Positions 50,201 to 63,402 of a stretch of 64,000 nucleotides of DNA are shown one piece after another (position 1 is the stretch's first letter; each line of letters starts with the position of its first letter). The stretch comes from Purshia tridentata (taxonomy: Eukaryota; Streptophyta; Magnoliopsida; Rosales; Rosaceae). The notes beneath the pieces were generated by a model. It made no database searches. It was not told where the DNA came from and saw only the letters and a list, made by a program, of their open reading frames with translations. Made by a program: the position numbers and the translations under genes. The stretch is from contig QANT01003581.1 of NCBI GenBank assembly GCA_003254885.1, positions 1-64,000 of the forward strand, given 5' to 3'.

Positions 50201-53200
50201 TGTATATTAAATTGATCTGGACGTCATCTGATCCAAAGTGTGAGATCTTTATGCAGGGTAGTGGTTCTGCATCCCAGGGTGAGGTTTCATTTTTATCTTG
50301 GAATAGCAAGGTTCAACATATATTAGCATCCACTTCATATAACGGGACAACTGGTGAGGAAAATTCTATACTATTTAAGTAATTGCTGTCTAGTAATTTT
50401 ATTTGGCTTGAGAATTTAATATGTTCTATCTTTCCAGTGATTTGGGACCTAAAAAAGCAAAAGCCAGTGATAAGGTAATTTTCTTGTTGTCTGATGTGAA
50501 CTAATCTGGGAATCCTTTTGTGTTAAAATCTTATTGATGATATGGAATTGTCACTTTGATCGATTACCTGACTTGACATTCATTGACTGACAGTTTTACA
50601 GATTCCGTTAGAAGGCGATGCTCTGTTTTGCAGTGGAATCCTGATATTGCCACTCAGCTTGTTGTTGCGTCTGACGAAGATGGCTCACCTTCTCTCAGGG
50701 TAATGACTTGCAGATGATATTTTATTTGCTTATGGGTCAATTGTGTTAACTTTTTGGTTCATGCAGCTCTGGGATATGCGTAATGTAATGTCACCAGTTA
50801 AAGAGTTTGTTGGGCACACTAAAGGTAACAGCAGAGGCAAAATGATTTATCAATTTATTTACTTTTTGTTATGTTTTATTGCATTTTGTGTGGGAACCGT
50901 TTATGGTTCTAAGAATGCTATATCCTTCTTACAGTATAGATGTCATATAATTTGGAATTCTGTCTTGCTTTGGGGGCATAAACTTTTTTTCCCCCCTTGT
51001 ATTAATTCTCTGTTGGAAGTTTGAATTATTGGACATGGGAACATATATCAGAAGGTGAACTGTTAAAAATCTTTCAACACAACTTGATAAGCTATGAGAA
51101 GGCTATTCAAGTATGGAAAGAAAAATGGGTCTATTATGATCCTGGAAGGATTTATGAATCTTCAGCACTTTGCAGATTTAATTCATTTATCAAACTTTCA
51201 ATCTGCTAGTCCGCTTGAGTTGGCTTTTACCATAGCACAACATTACTCCATTTTGGTTATTATAGGTCTCACTTATTGTGAGAGTGGGGTGTGAGAATGC
51301 ACCAGCACCTTCCGAGTGCCCCTCATGTTCCATGATGTATGTGTGTAATCATACTTAGAGGTTTTGTTAAATGATACAATTACAAGAATTGTGGGAATTG
51401 CCGTTTCCTGTATCTATACAATGTTTTCCTTTGCTTCTATTTCTGATTTTGGGAATTTTTGTGTCCAACACATGATGTTTGTAGTTGAACATGAGACTTG
51501 GTGCCTGCAGATTTGTAATTATGCATGAATGTCAATGCAATCATTTTTCAGAGATTAGTATTGTTGGAACTATCCATTTTTGCAGACATTATTATGATTG
51601 AAAGTTAATTGGATTTTCTTGTGATTATTTTACCTGTCACATGTTACTGCAGGTGTAATTGCAATGTCATGGTGTCCCAATGACAGTTCTTATCTGCTTA
51701 CATGCGCCAAGGATAATCGAACTATTTGCTGGGACACGGTTTCTGCAGAGGTATAGCCTTTAGCTGTTCTTCTAGGAGGCCAATAATTTTAGCACTTTAT
51801 TTTTCTCTTCTCTTTTTTTTTGTTTCAGTTGAAGTGCACTATAAGTTGAGACTCTGATGTGTTTTCTTCTATATTGGTCCAGATTGTCTGTGAGTTGCCG
51901 GCAGGAACCAACTGGAATTTTGATGTACATTGGTATCCAAAAGTACCTGGAGTGATATCGGCATCTTCGTTTGATGGAAAAATTGGAATTTACAATATTG
52001 AGGTATGCCTCTTTAGTTCTTATCATATTCCTGATATATTTCACTTCACAAGTACTGCATTGAGTCCTGGAATATAAATCCCCAATGTGTAATATAAAAA
52101 TTTTAGTCAGGAATTTGACAATGAGATGGTGAGCGGAAAAATGTTTATGTGATGGTTAATGGGCAATGGTTGGTTCTTCCGCCTTGTTCTGCATTTGACT
52201 GTTTGGCTGAGGATAGGGCTCATGTCCCTTTAGCCAGGGCAGTTCCTGTGTAGTCTCTGTGTTTCTGGACTTTAAGCACTCATTTGTAACAGAAAAATAA
52301 AAGAGCAATGGTTGAAATTTCAGCACCAAGGACAATTTTGGTGGTGAATGCTTATGCTAAGATTGATTATTGATGGTTATTGTATATCAATGACCAATAT
52401 TATGATTAACCACCATTACTGCATTATGAAGCTGAAAATAACAATTTGTACGAGACATTCGCTGTATTTACTCCTGTTATTTTATAATTTGAAATGCCTT
52501 ACTGCTACTTGACCACTGTAATGAAAGACTCTCTCTCTCTCTCTCATTAAATGGAAATATAAGCTGCACAAATATTACATGCGTGTGCTTGTGTCCATCT
52601 TATGTCATGGATTTATCATGCTATAAATCCTTTTCTTTTTTCACAGGGTTGCAGCAGATATGGTGTTGGGGAGAATGATTTTGGTGCAGGTAATGCACAA
52701 GTAGTAATCATTGCATTGATAAAAGTACTTTTTTTGTTTTTGTTTTGTTGGCTGAACCATTAACAACAGTAGTTGATTAGCCTCTTTTTTTTTAAACTTG
52801 TTTTCTTACATCCACTACTTTCTACAGCAGGCAATAGATTTTTGGATATATTGATTTCTTGATAAGTAAAATGTGGGGTAGAAAAAGTTGGTTTTTTTTT
52901 AAAATGGCAGAATTCATTGGTTTGAAATAGTTAAGATTAGAGGGGGTTATAGCTTCTCTCCCTCCACTCTTGGATTTCTTTTGGTTGTGCTGTCAGCTAT
53001 TGTTTTGTTTTTTTAATAATAGGTTAAGTTAAATAAATGCAGAAGGGGTGTATTTGCAAAGTTGCATGATGTAGGACAGGTTTGGAGACCTTCATTCTTA
53101 TACATGTTAAGATGGTGAAATAATAGGATTCAGGTTTTTATATTGATTTCTGATGCGCAATAATAAGGTAAAAGGAAACCATGGGACGGGTCTCCAATGA

Positions 53201-56200
53201 ACAAGTTGCATGACTTTTCAGATTAGTAGCTAATTGGGAATTAGAGGGCTAGTTAGACAAGCATTGGATTTAGGTTTATGGCCTGTGACCCATCCTTACT
53301 CCTTAGTAATTATGGACTACGCCAAAATGCCTCCAACCCAATAAACCAAAATATCAAACATAAATTACTGAGCGAGTGTTTGGAAAAGTGCTTGAAGCTG
53401 TGAAGCTTACAACTTGAGCTCTAGTTTCGAAAAAGAATCTTTGTCAAAACCAAGGGAAGCTGCATCATTGTGCCTCATTTCTATTCCTCTTAAACTACTA
53501 TGGAAACTTACTTTTGTTTTTTATCAGAAAGCCTCCCTTGAAGTTGTGAACTTGTAGCTCTTAGCCCGACATTTCCAAATGGAATATGTGTTCATACCTA
53601 ATTTCAATTGTTGCCTCTTTTTTTTCCATGGATCTTTCTTTTATTATTTTGTTTTTGCTTTTTAATTATATAATTCTATTTGCTAATTTTGGAAAGATAT
53701 GTGGTCTTGGAAATTTTCACATTTTATCCTTTCTACACAGGACCTCTGAGAGCTCCGAAATGGTATAAACGCCCAGTTGGAGCATCTTTTGGCTTTGGAG
53801 GCAAGATTGTGTCCTTTCACCCTAGTTCATCTGTTGCAGGTGCTTCGTCTGGTGTTTCAGAGGTATGCTATATTTGGCACGCTGACTCCATTGTCTTATG
53901 ATGCATCTTGTAGTTCATTTTCCTCCTCTCTGTCCAGGTTTATGTACACAGCTTGGTTACTGAACAAAGTTTGGTGAATCGCTCATCTGAATTTGAAGCT
54001 GCAATACAAAATGGGGAAAGGTCTTTACTTCGGGCTTTATGTGAGAAGAAATCGCTGGAGTCTGAGTATGTCATTTACGATAAGAAATGAAATTTTTCAT
54101 TAGCTTCGAGAAAGTTAACTTCTCTCTCACTTTAAAATTAATTATCCTTTATCACGTATAACAGCCTCTTTTTGTTCTGTTTGCATGATTTTTTTGACAG
54201 ATCCGAGGATGACAAGGAAACATGGGGATTATTAAGGGTTATGTTTGAAGATGATGGGACTGCAAGGACAAAGCTGATCACACATCTTGGTTTCAGTATA
54301 CCTGAGGAAACAAAAGAAAGTGTTCAAGATGATCTTTCACAGGAAGTCAATGCGCTTGGGCTTGAGGATTCGATAACAGATAAAGTGGGCTTGGGGGTTG
54401 ACAAGGAAGCCACCATCTTTCCTTCTGATAATGGGGAGGATTTCTTTAACAATCTTCCTAGTCCTAAAGCTGATACCCCTGTGTCAACTTCTGGTGACAA
54501 ATTTGCTGTGGGGGATACAGCTCCTGTTACTGACCAAATGCAACAAGAGCCTGATGGACTGGAGGAGAGTGCTGACCCATCATTTGATGAATCTGTTCAA
54601 CATGCTTTAGTTGTAGGAGATTATAAGGGGGCTGTTGCAAAATGCATTTCAGCAAATAAAATGGCAGATGCTTTAGTTATTGCTCATGCAGGTGGTGCTT
54701 CGTTGTGGGAGATCACACGGGATCAGTACCTTAAGATGAGCAATTCACCTTACCTTAAGGTATGCAAAATCCCATCTTGTTTTCTGAAAGGAATTGAAGC
54801 ACTTCTTGTTTTATGAATCTACTTAAAAAGATGTTAAAGATTGATTCAACTATATCTTATGATTATGCAATATTTACATTGAAATTGAAGGTTTGTTGCC
54901 CTACTATTTCTATTTTCAGATTGTTTCTGCAATGGTGAGCAATGATCTCTTGAGTCTTGTTAACACCAGACCCCTGAAATTCTGGAAAGAAACTCTTGCT
55001 CTTCTTTGTAGTGTAAGTTTGTAACTCCTGAGATTTAAATATTAATGCCATGAATCTTTGTGTCATTGATTACATCTTGGGATAAATAAGATTTTGATAA
55101 ATTGTTAAGTCCTGCTTTCTTATGTTTCCTATTGTGTTTTTAATTTTTTTAAAAAAATGTAAGAATAGAAGTTGCAGAAAATTTACTCGTTTGTACCCTA
55201 GTACCAAGTTTGGTTATCTTTACATAAGACTGTTTCTGAATCATCTTAAACTGCATTCTTAATAGCTGTATGATGAAGAAATATCATAAGAAAGTAAGTT
55301 AACTTTGAAATTTTTGAATCTTCTAATTGATTTATGTTAATTCTCTTTTTCTTGAATTAACAGTTTGCATCCAGAGAGGAGTGGACTGTGCTCTGTGACA
55401 CACTTGCTTCCAAACTCACAGCTGCTGGTAATACGCTGGCAGCAACTATTTGTTATATATGTGCTGGAAATATTGATAAAACAGTAGAAATTTGGTCAAG
55501 AAGTCTGACAACCGAGCATGAGGGGAGATCCTATGTTGACCTTCTTCAGGTATATTTTATTTTGGGGGCATCCAAGCATGTTTCTACTTGGCCAGGAAGT
55601 TGACAAAACTTTTGTGCTTGGTTTAGGAATTAATGGAGAAGACAATTGTTCTTGCCATGGCATCTGGGCAGAAGCGATTTAGTGCGTCATTGTGCAAGCT
55701 TGTTGAGATATACGTTGAAATTTTAACTAATCAAGGTCTTTTAACAACAGCAAATGAGTACCTAAAACTCTTTGGTTCTGATGAATTGTCACCTGAACTT
55801 GTGATCTTAAGGGATCGCATTGCTCGTTCTACTGAACCCGGTATGTGCTTTTGGAAATTTTATTGATGTGGTGTTTTAATCTGTGTTTTATTTGTATGGT
55901 GGAGATTGTGATATTTCTTCAAATTTTACTGATTATAATGGGAATTAATCAGTCTTATCAGGGTTATTGACTGGTGGAAGATATTTTTTAGTTTAATATG
56001 CATAAAATCTCTTAAAATGTGAAAGCCTATATTTGTGTTGCCTGTATTATTTATTGCGACTCCATGGTATCTGTTGCATTATTTCAGTAGACAAAGTTTC
56101 CAAGACTGCAGCATATGGAAATCCTCCTGCCACAAGTGGGCCTGTATATGGCTCTGATCAATCTAATTTTGGTGTTGTTGGGGCCTCCCCTCCATATTAT

Positions 56201-59039
56201 CAGGTGTTCATAAAGATATTTTCATTGTGATTTTATTTTTCTTTGCCAAATCAGTTTCCTTGATATGAATTGATTTTTTTTCTGTTAACGTATAAAATGG
56301 TTAGGAACCAGTGCCATCACAATTGCAACCAGGTGTTCCTGGCAGTCATTATGGAGAAAGCTATCAAGAACCTGTGAATAATTCGTATGGAACAGGATAT
56401 GGTGCTTCTGCTCCGTATCAGTCTGCATCACCGCCCCAGATGTTTGTTCCTTCCCAGGCACCTCAGGTTCCACAGGTAATTTTTTTGTTATTATTTTTTC
56501 TTTTTTGTTTTTTCTTCTCTATGATGAGTTACTCATTGGGTTGTCAAAAGGTAACATTTGCTTCATTTCTGGGTTATTGGACTTTCCTATTTATTAACTT
56601 TGTGCGCATCCTAAAATGTTCTTTGACTATGGAAAATATATTTTTTGGAATTAATGAACCAAATAAAGCTTCAGTTTTACTTTTGGGTTAATGGTTATCG
56701 GGCTTTTTCTGTTCAGTACCAAATGACACCTTTGGTCCTGTTCTTTTAATTTTGGAAATTCAAGTCTTGTACCTCCACTTCCAATATGATAGCCAATTGG
56801 GTCCAAATTGTCAACCCCATTTAATTTCTTAATGGAAAATCTAACATGGCATGGACTTTTTGGACATTTCAAAATCACACACATCACCCTATTAGCACTT
56901 TTGGGCTATCTGAAATGTCTAAAATGCCTACGACGTTGGATTTTCATCAACAATGTAAACAAAGTTAACGATTTCGACCTAATTGTTATCATATTGGAAG
57001 TACATGACCAAAATTGTCAAAAGTGAAAGAACATGACCAAAGTGGAAATTTTGTGAAAGTACAGGGCCCAAAAGTATCGATTGGCCTTCCTGACACAAAA
57101 TTCTAAACCTGTTTGTTATGTTATGGATACCTGCCTACCTGGAAGCTGTTAATGATATTTTATCACGAAATCCTTGTTGAAATTAACTTTTTGTTTCACA
57201 CATTTAATCATTTGACTTTTGCATGGTTTGCTTGTAGGAGAGATTTTCTGCTCCTCCTGTTTCCTCTCAGCCTGCTGTGAGGACCTTCAATCCTTCGACT
57301 CCTCCTGCACTGAGAAATGTGGAGCAGTATCAGCAGCCAACAACATTGGGTTCTCAATTGTATCCTGTTCGTAGATCTGCTTTTGATGTCAAATTTAAAA
57401 TCAGAAGTCACTTCCATGACTGGTATTCTAATTCCTTGTTGGTGTTTCAGGGAACCACAAACCCTGCCTTTCAATCTATGCAACCGGGGGCCAGTCCAGT
57501 TGGTCCTCTTCCATCACAAGTCTCTCCAATTCCTGGAAATATGATGCCACATGTTGTAGCTCCCTCCGCTCCACCGAGGGGCTTTATGCCAGTTACTAAT
57601 TCAGGAGTTGTCCAGGGGCCTCAGTCGGGTTCACTGCAGCCACCTAGTCCTACTCACCAAGCCCCAGCTCGAGCTCCTGTGGCTGCTGCAGCTCCACCAC
57701 CTACCATACAGACTGTTGATACTTCCAATGTTCCTGGTAATTAAATTTTCTTTTTATCTGGTGAATTTATCCTGCATTCTTTTGCTCCTTTCCTCTGTTT
57801 AATTTATGCTGTTGTCTTATTATATGAAGTGAACCTTCAAGTCACTTTGTTGTGGCGCTAGTTACTTTAAATTTTCCAACTGAAAAACAGAACAATGCTG
57901 ACCACAATGAAAGAGTACCAAAGATGTGCATAATGCTACATGTATTGAGCGTGGCATTAATCTGTTACGCATTGAGCTGGCAATATTTTGACTGGCAGTA
58001 TTTCTGGAATAATAAGATGCTGGTTCACAAGTTATTGAGAGTTCAATGAAATCATAGAATCCTATGATTGGTAAAATTGAAAGACTGATAAAGGACATGA
58101 GAATCTTGGATCACTGCAAGCAAGAACATTTAAATGCGTAAGTTGCATAGGTCTTCAGTAAGTGGTGGTAATTTTAACGTTTAATACTTATGGACTTAGT
58201 TGAATTTTTGCAGATAGGCCTGCTCAAAGTTCATTTGAAAGATGAAAAAAAAGTATTTTGGGTGTAGGTAATTAGGAATATATGAGAGTGTGACTAAATA
58301 AAAATGTCTAAGGATGGGATGAAGGACCAGGATTCATGTAGCTAACTCAATTAGTTAAGATTCATCTAGCATGCATTTGTTGTCCAGAGGAAGTTAAGAG
58401 AATGAAATATTTGTATAAAGTTTGGCACTTGGTAGAGTGTATTACAGGAAAACCATGGAATGCACATTTATTCATGTGGGAGTATGGACTACAGGAAGTT
58501 TTGAAACATCCAGATGTTAAGTGGGCATTTAAATAAATGTAACACTAGTCAAACTGTATTTTTAGCTTTGTTTGTGTTCTCAATAAGGTCTTCTCCTTAC
58601 CGCAGCCCACCAAAAGCCCGTAATCACAACATTAACAAGACTCTTCAATGAGACATCTGAAGCGTTGGGAGGTTCACGTGCAAATCCCGGTAAGAAGCGT
58701 GAAATAGAAGACAATTCAAGGAAGATAGGTGCATTGTTTGCCAAACTCAACAGCGGGGACATATCTAAAAATGCTGCTGATAAGCTTGTTCAGCTTTGCC
58801 ACGCATTGGATAATGGTGATTTTGGTACTGCTCTGCAAATCCAGGTAAAGTAGTATAACTTAGACTTCTAAATTATTTTGGCATACCATTAATTGGATGT
58901 GCTTTAGTAGTGATTTCTATATTTTTTTCTGCTGGGTTTGCAGGTGCTTCTTACTACTAGTGAATGGGATGAGTGCAACTTTTGGCTTGCGACTCTCAAG
59001 CGGATGATCAAGACAAGGCAAAATGTGAGATTAGGTTAA
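47230..59039 (+). CDS. SEC31: SEC31, outer-coat subunit of COPII vesicles
   Basis: Twenty-two exons: 47230-47549, 49297-49351, 49500-49622, 50257-50353, 50438-50474, 50594-50699, 50767-50824, 51653-51750, 51883-52002, 52647-52689, 53741-53862, 53938-54065, 54201-54759, 54920-55012, 55364-55549, 55627-55840, 56088-56203, 56305-56475, 57238-57366, 57451-57736, 58606-58844 and 58944-59039; 1131 residues, usual for plant SEC31. SEC31 pairs with SEC13 to form the cage that buds ER-to-Golgi vesicles. Residues 1 to about 330 are a WD40 propeller ([49 protein letters not shown]). About 480-790 is the alpha-solenoid ([20 protein letters not shown]). About 790-1020 is Pro/Gln/Ser-rich, binding SAR1/SEC23 in relatives. 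1020-1131 is a helical C-terminus ([10 protein letters not shown]). The 84-bp intron between exons 19 and 20 is open in frame. Closest by memory to Arabidopsis SEC31B. Confidence 0.95.
47550..49296. other. First intron of SEC31
   Basis: A 1.75-kb intron whose first 300 bases are GT-rich and partly open (47605-47841), as often seen in plant first introns. No separate gene is supported. Confidence 0.7.
56675..57080. mobile_element. Foldback element in SEC31 intron 18
   Basis: The left part, from TTACTTTTGGG (56676) through TTTGGTCCTGTTCTTTT (56731) and CTTCCAATATGATA (56780), is mirrored on the right by ATCATATTGGAAGTACATGACC (56990), AAAGAACATGACCAAAG (57026) and GGGCCCAAAAGTA (57064). The arms are about 100 bases or longer with a 130-150 base centre. 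There is no coding capacity. The structure is that of a non-autonomous foldback or Mutator-like MITE. Confidence 0.7.
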
Positions 59040-59609
59040 GAAATCTAAGATTCCCAAGTGATGGACTGTTCAGTTCCAGAAAATTTTCATGTGCGGTTAT
59101 CTGCTTGGCACACTGGACCCCTTGTTTCTTTTTTTGCACGCAAGAAGGGCATCTCTAGATTTCGACTTCTGGATTTTCGTCTTGATAAATTGACTAGCTT
59201 TCAATTAATACTGCTTTTTCAGGAAAATAGTGGGTTTGAAAGCAGTTAGCGAAGATAGTCTCTGCACATTGATGGACTTTTTTCGACTGTTTTCATTTTA
59301 TTTTTGTAGTATTTAGAAATAGCATTGATTTTTTTTTGGGTTTTATAAATTCGTAGAATGTTTACCGAGCTGCTTCATGTTTTTTCTAGTGATCTGGTAT
59401 CATTTTCCCATGGCCATGATATTGTACCACCTTTGTGTTTTCATTCTATGAACACAAAATTATAATGACGACTTCAATTTTTGATAAAAATGATTGGCTT
59501 TATGTATTAGATGATTATGATGATTGAAAATTATAATGATACTTCAAAATATTTTTTAAGCGGATCTTCGTTTCATTGAATAATGACTTCAATTAGAACA
59601 AAAAAAAAA

Positions 59610-59880
59610 GAAAAAAACTATTGTCGCATTTCCAGAAACTCGCTTGTCAGCAGAAACTGAATACCGGTCATGGCACATGCAACGTGTGAGCTTACGTGTT
59701 TGAGATTTTTAGCTACAAGATCTACAAGTCATGAGCGTAAAAAGCACATAGAATTAGACTGTCCTTTGGTGCGGGAGAAAATTCAGTTAGTACTCGCTAC
59801 CAGATTTCGGCCCACATTAGTTGCTGAGGAGATTGCTGTATATGATTTACTTTCCTTTCTAGGAAATCCCAGTAATTAAG
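59610..59880 (+). mobile_element. Ty1/copia RNase H C-terminal fragment (fossil)
   Basis: The translation shows SAETEYR and then MAHATCELTCLRFLA followed by SHERKKHIELDCPLVREKI, the order found at the C-terminal end of copia RNase H. It is incomplete and broken; no LTR is recognised beside it. It lies about 570 bases after the SEC31 stop codon, same orientation. Confidence 0.8.
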
Positions 59881-62800
59881 GCAGTGGATCTCTTCTTTTT
59901 TTCTCCCAAGTTTATGTAAATAACTGTACTGTATGAATCAATATCAATAGACAATTTAAGCCTTTGGGGTTATCTCAAGTGGTGAGAATGAGTGTGATAA
60001 ATGTTAGATTTAAGTTAGGTGTAGAGTTTGATTTCCTTCAGTGTAATAAAAAATATCAATAAACAATTCAGAATTTTACACAATCAACGGAATTATAAAC
60101 CCATAACTACTCGCTTGCCAAGATTTGACTTATTTCCCGTCTTGGTAGAATAATCCTTGTGCATGATGATGGCATCCCTTTTCCCTCCAAAAGTGACACT
60201 ATGTCTCATAATATTGTTTTCAAAGAAACTTAAAGAGCAAAAATGTAATAATCACTAGGCCCAGGTAATGGTTTTGTGAAAATAGAAAATTTCTTATTGA
60301 ACTATTGAATTGTAAAATTTAGAAAGACAAGTCTTTGGAAAGAAATCAAATGCTCTCATCACGCCAAAAGTTCAACGATGCCACACATTATCTACAGGAT
60401 CAAGACTTATCCTATTACAAGGTCAAACATTTGATTTTTTGTCTTATTTATCAACAGGGTTCAAATTTCAGAATTTCAAAAGTGGAGGCCTAGAGGCACA
60501 TGCAATTGAAACATAGGTGAGAGCTGTAAAGCCTTAACATATGGAAATGGAATATAGTTGTTTCTGCTTGCTGTTAAAAGCTAAAGACATGGTTTAATGG
60601 TTTATCTTCTAGCTTTGTTTGGGTTAGAAACCATTTTTTGAGAAGCCTAATTTTCTATAGGTTTTTAAATGAATCAAATTCAATTTTTTCTGTAATTAAC
60701 TATTTGATTCAGTCCAAATGGGAAACCAACAATAGCAAGAAAATAAAAAAGTTGTCGTATATTAAAGGGAATGTTTGGCTGCAGCAATAACTCTAAGTGA
60801 GTCCAGTTAACCTTGTGTCTGTGCACTTGTGCAGTCCTTTTCTTGAAGAGCAGAGCACAACTTTTTCCCGCAAAATGCGTGATTGATCCAAACAAAGTGG
60901 CGGGCCTAAACAGTTTATTTACTTTATAATAGTAAATTCCTAGAAGAAAAGGGTTCGAGTCGGTTTGACTAGATCGAGATTGCTTTTGCAGAACAATGTG
61001 AATACATTAGTAATGTTAAAGAAACCATATTTTTATATTTATTTGTTAATCACATTGTGTGGCATGATCTAAGTACTTGGTATGCTAATATTATTATAAA
61101 TATGGTTTATTTTTTTTATTTAAGAATTGCAGAGATTCAAACATGAGAACACGTACTATAATCTCTGTAGTCTTTTTGAGGAAAATATAAGTCTCACATC
61201 TGAGATTTCTCACCTTCTATAAAAGACTTGGACATTGATTCATGAAATAAAAATTACTGTTACATATGATGAATGACACTAAGGGATGGAGAAGTTAAAA
61301 GTAAAAGTGAAAAAATGCAGGTCCAAAGATTACAGATGAGATTACCTGACAAGTCTTGGTCCATTTTCATGATGGAATTCAAAGTGATTATCCAAAATAT
61401 ATTCCCGGTAGAATACAATTCTGCCTTGTCGACCTAATGCCAAACCCATCTACAAAATTGACCAATATGAATATATATATATAATAATGAAAAGTTCTAG
61501 GGTATGTTAATACATTTTTAATCTTCAAATTTTAACGAATTTACTTTTTTATAATAAAATATAAATAAGAATTATTAAATAAATTTATATGTCATACCGT
61601 GTTCATACCGCTAATGAACTCAAATAATATAAAGTCCATGATGCTTTCAATTGGTGCTTATTTGAGGTCAAGAATTTAGATAAATTAGGAAATTAATGAA
61701 ACTCAAACTAGGATAATTATATTTATTTATTTTGTTTTAAAGGATTTTATATTTGGATTAATGATGATTGGTGATTGGCAAAGAAATAATGACCTAGTTA
61801 GTTTGAAAGTGCAGTGATATGTGGAACAAATCAAAGAAAATTTTTAAAAACTGGAAGATGGTTTGTTGTTAAAGATGAACAAGAGGCCCTGATGTTGTCA
61901 TATATGTGGTGACCAACCATGCTAATCTTGATGCCCCTGATGCCATTTGGCTAAATGATGCCACTTTTCATGCTACTACATATTTATTAGATCTTTTATG
62001 GGTCCATTACGGCTTATGTCACAAGAAAATATGTTAAAAGTACATTGCATAAGAAGATAGGGAAAAATTCCTCATTATGTTTTGTAAGACTTTAAGGCTG
62101 ATTATTATGTTTTTAAGAAAGGGTCTGTATGGAACTTAAAAGTTCTGAGGGAGGAAAAAAAAACAGAATCTAATTGGAAGTTCTTTTCGAAGCACTTCTA
62201 ATAAAGGCGCAAAAAATTCACTAAAGGTGCTCATTCTCTATTCAGTATGTTATACCCAAAACTATCGAAACGCTTTTGACTGCCAAAACAACTTTCAAAA
62301 CTATTGTATAGTCTCACATCGCTTTGGTTATCTTTAAAATATATAGCATATAACCACATTGATATCCTTTCTTGTAAGTTGGTTTTGAAAATATAAGTTC
62401 TACCTATGGATTTAACACGAAACAGATATGAAAATAGTAAAAAATGGAGGAAAATGGTACAATTCTTGGATACACATGCACTTGCCACAATAAGAGAAGA
62501 AAAAGGTTTTCTTGAAATGTTAAGAATCAAAAGTAGAGCCATAACTGGTCAATCTAATCTTCATTGCATTCCAGACCTGATTCTATCAAGAAGCATACTC
62601 CATGTAAATAACTATGAACAGAATATGAACAGTAAGCTCTTCAACAAAAATCAACCACAAGAAGCTGTTTTTGGCATAAGCCTCACCAAAACCCTGCTGC
62701 AGTTTTTAGCATATGAACAGTGAACTCTTCAACAGCTAGTATTAGTGTTACTAATAACCATAGCATGGTTTTCATAGTTAGTTTTAAGTTTTAACATTTG

Positions 62801-63402
62801 AAAATATGAGAATGAATGTAGGAGACAGTGCTCAGTAGTATCAAAAACTGATTGCCTGTTGTTCTGATCAACATAGACTAGAAATTACAAACTTTTTAGA
62901 CATATGAAATGGGCATTAAAACTCTTTAAAATCAATATTCAATCTTATCCTAGAATATCCTGATTCCATTTCCAAAATACTCGACTTTGGCAAATTCTAG
63001 AGATCACTGAAAATCTGGAGATAGAACTTATACGTTCCATTCGAACATTATATATTAAAGTGGCAAATGTGAACTCCAAAGTATTAAAGTCAAATCAGTA
63101 CGCAATTGGTGGAAATTCAATCATTTTATATGTTTATTAACAAGCTTAAAATCATATATCAACAATTAAAGACAGATGAAATGTACCCTTAACCACATTT
63201 AAATGGTCAACAATGGGGACATCAGCAATGTACCCTTGACTGTCATATATTTGAAAATCAACAACACATTAACAAATTAATGAATACATGAAGGGTCAGG
63301 TAATCAAACCCACAACAAGTGTGATACCAACAAATCTAAATCAATGTAAAATCTGCAAGCAAGAAAGCTTACATGGCCTCCATTATATTCACTTGAATCA
63401 AT
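59881..63402. other. Intergenic region with repeat remnants
   Basis: About 3.5 kb without a supported gene. TAGCTTTGTTTGGGTTA at 60610 and its partial reverse complement ATCCAAACAAAGTGG at 60886 could bound a 300-bp MITE. A patch at 62180-62290 with GAAGCACTTCTAATAAA and AAACGCTTTTGACTGCC resembles the MITE pair at 39.3-39.8 kb. Introns or the 3' UTR of the kinase gene to the right may reach into the upper end. Confidence 0.45.
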
